In this document: in pieces, positions 31,312 to 31,434 of the stretch
Layout: each line of letters begins with the position of its first letter
How positions within the stretch are numbered: position 1 is the stretch's first letter
Assembly (NCBI GenBank): GCA_965371225.1
Contig: CBDUXP010000046.1
Span: 1-31,434, forward strand
DNA: 31,434 nucleotides
Reading direction: 5' to 3'
From: CBDUXP01 sp965371225 [NCBI: uncultured bacterium]
GTDB taxonomy: Bacteria > Abyssobacteria > SURF-5 > CBDUXP01
The notes under the pieces: model-generated
Databases searched by the model: none
What the model was told of the DNA's origin: nothing
The model's input: only the letters and a program-made list of their open reading frames with translations
Made by a program: the position numbers and the translations under genes

Positions 31312-31434
31312 ATGCACCGTATTCATATTGTCGGCGCGCAACGCAGCGGCACGACGCTGCTGCACGTGATTATGGGCGCGTGCTTCGATATCGGGGGAGC
31401 CACCGACCGGGAGTGCAGTGTGTTTTCCCGCGTG
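31312..31434 (+). CDS. Sulfotransferase-like P-loop protein, 5' part only
   Basis: The first 41 residues of a gene that leaves the window. They begin MHRIHIVGAQRSGTTLLHVIMG, the strand-loop-helix of the PAPS-dependent sulfotransferase family, in which RSGTT binds the 5'-phosphosulfate group. The following DIGGATDRECSVFSRV is consistent with the family. It would add sulfate to a glycan or similar acceptor, fitting the flippase and glycosyltransferase neighbours. Other P-loop families share a similar start, so the call is from this motif only. No strong Shine-Dalgarno; the promoter is 25 bp upstream. Confidence 0.75.
   Translation, partial: MHRIHIVGAQRSGTTLLHVIMGACFDIGGATDRECSVFSRV

Noticed and set aside
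1-31434. tRNA, rRNA and CRISPR signals
   Set aside because: No cloverleaf with a T-loop consensus, no rRNA-like stretches and no evenly spaced repeats were recognised; intergenic gaps are too short for rRNA.

Overview
The window is GC-rich, densely packed bacterial DNA with short gaps and many 4-nt and 8-nt gene overlaps. A Mla-type lipid transporter with a periplasmic MCE protein and an auxiliary lipoprotein, a Deg/HtrA protease and a polysaccharide flippase point to a diderm bacterium. Taxonomy cannot be settled from sequence reading alone; a GC-rich proteobacterium-like or related uncultured diderm lineage would fit. The only clearly foreign-looking stretch is about 5.8-7.3 kb, which is visibly AT-richer and carries toxin/defence-type genes.

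Layout. 1-2.8 kb: truncated HtrA protease, a small acidic Pro-rich protein, a membrane-anchored TPR protein and an unknown 148-aa protein; the last two diverge around a perfect 9-bp inverted repeat. 2.8-9.4 kb, minus strand: an amino-sugar group (GlcNAc-type kinase, FecR-domain protein, NagA deacetylase, an acetyltransferase resembling the C-terminal domain of O-GlcNAcase, PAP2 phosphatase). A small island of an AbiV-like HEPN protein, a truncated hepT and an intact mntA, bracketed by a 12-bp direct repeat, splits this group. 9.5-13.3 kb, plus strand: methyltransferase, GT2 glycosyltransferase, DUF2304 membrane protein and GT39-like membrane transferase, apparently one lipid-linked glycosylation unit. 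13.3-15.1 kb: a Ser/Thr protein kinase and a secreted protein with two CxxC motifs.

15.1-22.3 kb, minus strand: nine genes in one direction. From upstream to downstream they are a large PAS-GAF histidine-kinase-like protein, a response regulator fused to a DHp-like helix pair, a stand-alone receiver, an RsbW-like anti-sigma kinase, a STAS antagonist, and then MlaE permease, MlaF ATPase, MlaD and an auxiliary lipoprotein. Both DHp-like modules lack the phospho-accepting histidine. I read this as a partner-switching and phosphorelay module physically tied to outer-membrane lipid transport, and it is the most unusual assembly in the window.

22.4-27.4 kb, minus strand: a complete BMP-family nucleoside-type ABC importer (two permeases, double ATPase, binding protein) led by a membrane-anchored parvulin isomerase. 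27.7-31.4 kb: a TMTC-like glycosyltransferase with TPRs, a Wzx-like flippase and, divergently, the start of a sulfotransferase-like gene; this is again surface-glycan biology. No rRNA, tRNA, CRISPR array or complete insertion sequence was found.
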